Positions 14,995 to 19,117 of a stretch of 19,117 nucleotides of DNA are shown here, piece after piece. The translations under genes were made by a program, and so were the position numbers. The first letter of the stretch is position 1. Each line of letters starts with the position of its first letter. The DNA comes from JBNJDW01 sp051745265 (GTDB taxonomy: Bacteria > Pseudomonadota > Alphaproteobacteria > Micavibrionales > CSBR16-224): contig JBNJDW010000008.1 in NCBI GenBank assembly GCA_051745265.1, positions 1 through 19,117 of the forward strand, given 5' to 3'. The notes below the pieces were generated by a model. The model was given only the letters and a program-made list of their open reading frames with translations. It ran no database searches and was not told the origin of the DNA.

Positions 14995-15285
14995 ATGAAA
15001 GAAAGAACATTACAAAAAATATTTGCCAGCGTGGCCTTCGCAGGCGGCATGACGATCTTCGGTGCCGGTCTTGTTGATCATACGACCATCCCGGATGAAG
15101 ACATCCAAAAGGCTCAGGATTGCGTGCAGACACAGAATTGCGACAGGGAAGATTTACAAATGACAGCCAATACGCTTGAACGTCAGAAACGCGATTTTGC
15201 CGCGACCTCAGCCGGGCTCAGCCTGTCTCTGTTAAGCGTTATGGGCTACTATGGACGCAAAAAGAAAAATTCCCCGGGCCTCTAA
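14995..15285 (+). CDS. Small two-helix membrane protein with a paired-cysteine loop
   Basis: I do not recognise a family. The 96-residue product has two hydrophobic segments, about 7-26 (IFASVAFAGGMTIFGAGL) and 68-86 (FAATSAGLSLSLLSVMGYY), joined by a charged loop of about 40 residues with two cysteines, C43 and C49. The tail RKKKNSP is strongly basic. By the positive-inside rule both ends should be cytoplasmic and the loop periplasmic, where the cysteines could form a disulphide. Residues 1-26 could instead be read as a signal peptide, though no clear cleavage site is seen. GGGAG (14985-14989) precedes the ATG by five bases, a near-consensus promoter lies upstream and a hairpin follows, so it is a complete single-gene unit. 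Confidence 0.75.
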   Translation: MKERTLQKIFASVAFAGGMTIFGAGLVDHTTIPDEDIQKAQDCVQTQNCDREDLQMTANTLERQKRDFAATSAGLSLSLLSVMGYYGRKKKNSPGL

Positions 15286-15287
15286 AA

Positions 15288-15313
15288 AATAAAGCGCCCA
15301 AAGGCGCTTTATT
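15288..15313. terminator. Shared hairpin terminator between small membrane protein gene and rpsU
   Basis: AATAAAGCGCC (15288-15298) and GGCGCTTTATT (15303-15313) form a perfect 11-bp stem with a four-base CAAA loop. Reading on the reverse strand the stem runs into TTTATTTTTTAG, a good uridine tract for rpsU; on the forward strand the tract is shorter. Confidence 0.85.
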
Positions 15314-15344
15314 TAATCCGTTAAGCAGATCAATCTTATAAAGC

Positions 15345-15551
15345 TTATTCGCCGTCGCGCTCTTTGCGCTTGCGCTCGAGCTTACGGTAGCGGCGGACTG
15401 CTTCGGATTTTTCGCGGGCCCGCTTTTCGGACGGCTTTTCGTAATGCCGACGGGTTTTCATTTCGCGGAAAAGTCCTTCACGCTGCATTTTCTTTTTCAA
15501 AACGCGCAACGCTTGATCCACATTATTGTCGCGTACAGTTACCTGAACCAT
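15345..15551 (-). CDS. rpsU: Small ribosomal subunit protein bS21
   Basis: bS21 is a small basic protein of the 30S platform near the anti-Shine-Dalgarno end of 16S rRNA. The 68-residue product shows the canonical MVQVTVRDNNVDQALRVLKK start, the REGLFREMKTRRHYEKPSEKR centre and a highly basic tail. I chose the ATG at 15551: AGAGGTG stands seven bases upstream, and the family always begins at this MVQV-type position. A GTG at 15569 would add six residues encoded by the Shine-Dalgarno itself and is rejected. The gene is monocistronic with a hairpin downstream and is divergent from the ferredoxin oxidoreductase gene. Confidence 0.97.
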   Translation of the reverse strand: MVQVTVRDNNVDQALRVLKKKMQREGLFREMKTRRHYEKPSEKRAREKSEAVRRYRKLERKRKERDGE

Positions 15552-15633
15552 ATAATCACCTCTTTCCACGTAAAAATTTTATGGTTCGGCACATCCTAAA
15601 ACAATCAGGACACGCCTGTATTACGCCTGCAAT

Positions 15634-15662
15634 GAATTAGCACGGCTAAACCAGAATTGCAA
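15634..15662 (-). promoter_or_regulatory. Possible rpsU promoter
   Basis: On the reverse strand TTGCAA (15662-15657), a 17-base spacer and TAATTC (15639-15634) lie about 85 bases upstream of the rpsU ATG. Both boxes are imperfect and the call is tentative. The rest of the 246-base gap 15552-15797 shows no ORF or hairpin I would defend. Confidence 0.3.
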
Positions 15663-15734
15663 AGCCATTTTTTAAAGTATAGCCGAAAAGCCTTAAGACT
15701 TCTAAAATATATTGCACCGCACAATCCCTTTTAT

Positions 15735-15763
15735 TTGCATAGCAGCTTGAAGGCCCCTATATT
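15735..15763 (+). promoter_or_regulatory. Candidate promoter for the ferredoxin oxidoreductase gene
   Basis: TTGCAT (15735-15740), a 17-base spacer and TATATT (15758-15763, five of six matches) lie 34 bases before the ATG at 15798. The -35 is the same TTGCAT as upstream of flhF. Confidence 0.45.
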
Positions 15764-15797
15764 ATTCACACATCCAAAAAAAGAATTCAGAGGATAT

Positions 15798-18700
15798 ATG
15801 GTTCGCAGCGCGGTTACACTCGAAGATAAATACACGGAACATTCTGGCCGCATTTACCTGAGCGGGCTTCAGGCACTGGTCCGGATTCCGATATTACAGC
15901 ATCAGCTCGATAAACGGGCGGAGCTTAATACTGCCTTTTTTGTATCAGGTTACCGCGGCTCACCCCTGGGCGGTGTTGATATTGAATTTGGCCGGGCCAA
16001 AAAATTTCTGCCGGACAGCAATATTCATTTTCATCCCGGGCTGAACGAAGATCTGGCCGCGACCTCTGTCTGGGGCACGCAGCAGGTCTCCTTGTCTAAA
16101 CAGGGGCGCTTTGATGGGGTCACCGGCATGTGGTACGGCAAGGGTCCCGGCGTTGACCGGTCTTTGGATGTGCTGAAACACGCCAATGCGGCCGGTACCT
16201 CAAAATATGGCGGTGTGCTGGCTTTGGCCGGCGATGATCACGCCTGTAAATCCTCGACCTTCCCGCATCAGTCTGAACAGGCCTTTGTCCATGCCATGAT
16301 CCCGGTCCTTCACCCGGCCAGTATAAAAGATGCCCTTGATCTTGGCCTGCATGGTATTGCCATGTCGCGTTATTCAGGCTGCTGGGTGGCTTTTAAAATT
16401 ATCAGTGATTTTGCCGACAGCTCCGCCTCGGTGATGACCGATCCGATGGGCATGGAATTTAACATCCCCAAAGATTTCGAGATGCCGGAAACCGGGCTAT
16501 CGATCCGCTGGTATGATCCACCGGTTGAGCAGGAAGAACGGCTGATTAATTTCAAGCTTCCCGCGGCCAAGGCTTATGCCCGCGCCAATAACCTTGATAG
16601 GAATTTTTTCGAACCCGAAAAGAAACGACTGGCGATTGTCACGGCTGGTAAAGCCTATCAGGATACGCGGCAAGCGCTCGAAGAAATGGGCATTGACCAA
16701 CAAACAGCCGCTAATCTGGGCATTTCAATCCGCAAACTGGCGCTGGTCTGGCCGATCGAGGATATCGGCCTACGCGAATTTGTCGATGGTTTTGAAGAAG
16801 TTCTGGTCGTCGAAGAAAAGCGCGGCTTTGTAGAAGATCAGGTCAAACAGGCGCTCTACAGCCTGCCCGAAGGCAAGCGCCCGCGTATTGTTGGCAAAAG
16901 AACCACAAGCGGCACACTGTTACTGCCCGAAACCTATGAACTGACCCCGACCCAGATTGGGGAGGCGATCTTGTCCAGCCTGTCCGGTTTTGCCAAGACG
17001 GATGTTTCCGAATATCAGGCCCGGCTGGCTGTTATGGTGGATCATTTCAACCGCCGTAAAAACCATGCCGAAGTGCAGCGCGTGCCCTGGTATTGCTCGG
17101 GCTGTCCGCATAACACCTCAACCCGCGTTCCCGAAGGCAGCCGCGCGCTGGCCGGGATCGGCTGTCACTACATGGCCATGTGGATGGACCGCAAAACTGA
17201 AATGTTCACCCAGATGGGCGGCGAAGGCGTGCCCTGGATCGGTCAGGCGCCGTTCACGGATGAAGAACATGTTTTCGTTAATCTGGGTGATGGCACCTAT
17301 TTCCATTCCGGCCTGCTGGCTATTCGCGCCGCCGCCGCGGCAGATGTCAATATCACCTATAAAATCCTGTATAATGACGCGGTGGCCATGACCGGCGGCC
17401 AGCCGGTTGACGGTACACTGACACCGATGGATATTGCCCGTCAGGTCGCTGCCGAAGGTATAAAGGATATTTATGTCGTCTCTGACGATCCCGAGAAATA
17501 CGGTAAACATGCCGGTTTCCCTGACTCTGCAAAGATCCGTCATCGCGATGATCTGGACAGTATCCAAAAAGACATGCGCGAAATCAAAGGCTGCTCGGTC
17601 CTTATTTATGATCAGACCTGCGCTGCTGAAAAACGCCGCCGCCGCAAACGCGGCCTGATGGAAGACCCGGCCAAACGTGTTGTTATCAATGAACGTGTCT
17701 GTGAAGGCTGCGGTGATTGTGGCGTTAAATCAAACTGCCTGTCCATCGCGCCTGTTACAACCGAATTTGGCCGCAAACGGCAAATTGATCAATCGACCTG
17801 CAACAAGGATTATTCCTGCCTGAAAGGTTTTTGCCCCAGTTTTGTCACCGTTTATGGCGGCGCCTTGCGCAAGCCTGATCCGGTAGAGACCTCCGATGAA
17901 AACAATCCGTTCCAAAATTTACCAATGCCTGAACTGCCGTCACTGGAGACCCCGTGCTCGGTTCTGATTACCGGCATTGGTGGCACAGGTATTGTAACCA
18001 TTGGCGCGATTATGGCCATGGCCGCCCATCTGGAGGATAAAGGCTGCACCACGATGGATCAGACCGGCCTTGCCCAAAAAGGCGGCGCTGTGAACAGTCA
18101 TGTTAAACTGGCCCGCAGCCCGGATCATATTCATACGGTACGAATCAATGCCGGTGATGCCGATGTTGTATTGGGTTGTGATCTTTTGGTCACCGCAGAC
18201 GGTGATGCCCTGTCCAAAATTCGTGACAATGTCACCAAAGTGGTGCTGAACACCCATAAAAGTCAGACCGGTGAATTCACCCATAACACTGAATGGGATA
18301 TGCCGATCAACACCCTGACCGCCAGCATCGGTGATATTTGCGGTGATGAAAACCTGTCAGCGCTGGACGTTACCAGAATGGCAACGGCTTTAATGGGCAA
18401 TTCGATTGCCACCAATATGTTTATGCTCGGCTATGCCTGGCAAAAAGGCTTTATTCCCCTCTCTCAGGATTCAATCTTCCGCGCACTGGAATTGAATAAT
18501 GTTGCCGTGCAAATGAACCAGACCGCCTTTATGTGGGGTCGTCTGGCGGCTGATGATCTCGAGGCTGTCAAGGCGCAGATTACCACATCCGAAACGGAAA
18601 AAGACGCCTATGCCCATCGCAAAGTCTCTGAAACACTGGACGATATGATCAGCCGCCGTATGCAGTCACTGACCGGCTATCAAAGCAAGGGCTACGCAAA

Positions 18701-19117
18701 ACGTTATAAATCTTTTGTTGATAAGATATCTGCCGCCGAAGCCAAGGTCAAAACAGACTCCACCGATCTTAGCACCGCGGTGGCCCGTTATTATTACAAA
18801 CTAATGGCCTACAAAGATGAATATGAAGTCGCCCGGCTCTACACCGATGGTGCCTTTATGCAGCAGCTTAAAACCCAGTTTGACGGTAAATATAAAATTG
18901 CCTTTAACCTCGCCCCGCCGATTATGGCCAAGCGCGATGCGGATGGCCATTTACAAAAACGTGAATTTGGCCGCTGGATTTTCCCGGTTTTCAAAGTGAT
19001 CAAGCACTTCAAATTCCTGCGCGGTACAGCACTTGATCTCTTTGGCTACAGCGAGGAACGCAAAACAGAACGCCGCCTGATCGCCGATTATGAGGCTATT
19101 ATGACCGAGGTTCTCGA
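15798..19117 (+). CDS. Fused indolepyruvate ferredoxin oxidoreductase (3' end outside window)
   Basis: This enzyme oxidatively decarboxylates aryl pyruvates, chiefly indolepyruvate, to acyl-CoA using thiamine diphosphate and iron-sulphur clusters. The frame stays open from the ATG at 15798 to the right edge, 1106 codons; proteobacterial fused forms are near 1150-1190, so only a short tail is missing. Domains in order: pyrimidine-binding region with SGYRGSPLGG (about 50-60), a central domain, TPP-binding domain with YCSGCPHN (from 432) and GDGTYF (497-502) followed by NDAVAMTGGQP, a cysteine cluster C635-C638-C641-C647 with further C668, C674 and C679, and the gamma-type domain from GIGGTGIVT (about 726). 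AGAGGA (15789-15794) precedes the ATG by three bases. No partner gene is adjacent, as expected for the fused type. The exact 2-oxoacid cannot be read from the sequence. Confidence 0.93.
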   Translation, partial: MVRSAVTLEDKYTEHSGRIYLSGLQALVRIPILQHQLDKRAELNTAFFVSGYRGSPLGGVDIEFGRAKKFLPDSNIHFHPGLNEDLAATSVWGTQQVSLSKQGRFDGVTGMWYGKGPGVDRSLDVLKHANAAGTSKYGGVLALAGDDHACKSSTFPHQSEQAFVHAMIPVLHPASIKDALDLGLHGIAMSRYSGCWVAFKIISDFADSSASVMTDPMGMEFNIPKDFEMPETGLSIRWYDPPVEQEERLINFKLPAAKAYARANNLDRNFFEPEKKRLAIVTAGKAYQDTRQALEEMGIDQQTAANLGISIRKLALVWPIEDIGLREFVDGFEEVLVVEEKRGFVEDQVKQALYSLPEGKRPRIVGKRTTSGTLLLPETYELTPTQIGEAILSSLSGFAKTDVSEYQARLAVMVDHFNRRKNHAEVQRVPWYCSGCPHNTSTRVPEGSRALAGIGCHYMAMWMDRKTEMFTQMGGEGVPWIGQAPFTDEEHVFVNLGDGTYFHSGLLAIRAAAAADVNITYKILYNDAVAMTGGQPVDGTLTPMDIARQVAAEGIKDIYVVSDDPEKYGKHAGFPDSAKIRHRDDLDSIQKDMREIKGCSVLIYDQTCAAEKRRRRKRGLMEDPAKRVVINERVCEGCGDCGVKSNCLSIAPVTTEFGRKRQIDQSTCNKDYSCLKGFCPSFVTVYGGALRKPDPVETSDENNPFQNLPMPELPSLETPCSVLITGIGGTGIVTIGAIMAMAAHLEDKGCTTMDQTGLAQKGGAVNSHVKLARSPDHIHTVRINAGDADVVLGCDLLVTADGDALSKIRDNVTKVVLNTHKSQTGEFTHNTEWDMPINTLTASIGDICGDENLSALDVTRMATALMGNSIATNMFMLGYAWQKGFIPLSQDSIFRALELNNVAVQMNQTAFMWGRLAADDLEAVKAQITTSETEKDAYAHRKVSETLDDMISRRMQSLTGYQSKGYAKRYKSFVDKISAAEAKVKTDSTDLSTAVARYYYKLMAYKDEYEVARLYTDGAFMQQLKTQFDGKYKIAFNLAPPIMAKRDADGHLQKREFGRWIFPVFKVIKHFKFLRGTALDLFGYSEERKTERRLIADYEAIMTEVL

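Noticed and set aside
15552..15569. GTG start six codons upstream of bS21
   Set aside because: The added residues are encoded by the Shine-Dalgarno itself and bS21 proteins begin at the MVQV-type position.
15798..19117. Possible frameshift or disruption of the ferredoxin oxidoreductase gene
   Set aside because: I followed the codons through the TPP, cysteine-cluster and gamma domains to the edge and found one continuous frame without stops; it is cut only by the window.

Overview
The window looks like chromosomal DNA of a motile alphaproteobacterium. The markers are a full-length CtrA master regulator, a ChpT-type histidine phosphotransferase (both specific to the alphaproteobacterial cell-cycle phosphorelay), alphaproteobacterial-type FlhF/FlhG and FliI/FliJ, and a proteobacterial fused indolepyruvate ferredoxin oxidoreductase. 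I cannot name a genus from the sequence; base composition is moderate, with one clearly AT-richer gene. No rRNA, tRNA, CRISPR array, insertion sequence or phage gene was seen.

Layout. (1) 1-5991, flagellar export and placement: the 3' half of flhA, a SAM methyltransferase on the opposite strand whose stop codon overlaps that of flhA, then flhF, flhG and a long Pro/Gln-rich FliK-like gene in one tight forward run. (2) 6011-8890, reverse strand: fliI, fliJ, a GNAT acetyltransferase joined to fliJ by an ATGA overlap, and an AT-rich membrane protein of unknown role. (3) 8891-9193, a regulatory region between fliI and ctrA holding an exact TTAA-N7-TTAA CtrA box, further TTAA half-sites, a perfect 8-bp dyad and a TTGACA promoter. 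(4) 9194-10615, ctrA and chpT convergent across a strong two-way terminator. (5) 10690-15551, a phosphomannomutase/phosphoglucomutase gene, a divergent RlmM/FtsJ-like methyltransferase coupled to an aminopeptidase P, a small two-cysteine membrane protein with a near-consensus promoter, and rpsU (bS21) facing it across a shared hairpin. (6) 15798-19117, a fused indolepyruvate ferredoxin oxidoreductase running off the right edge.

How it fits together. FlhA and the FliI/FliJ ATPase-stalk pair belong to the flagellar type III export machine, FlhF/FlhG set where and how many flagella form, and the FliK-like protein probably acts in hook-length control or substrate switching. ChpT passes phosphate to CtrA, which in relatives drives early flagellar genes. 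CtrA boxes between ctrA and fliI would link the phosphorelay both to itself and to the export ATPase operon. No wholly new system is evident. The least explained parts are the ctrA-fliI control region, the GNAT and membrane protein trailing fliIJ, the FliK-like protein, and the small two-cysteine membrane protein.
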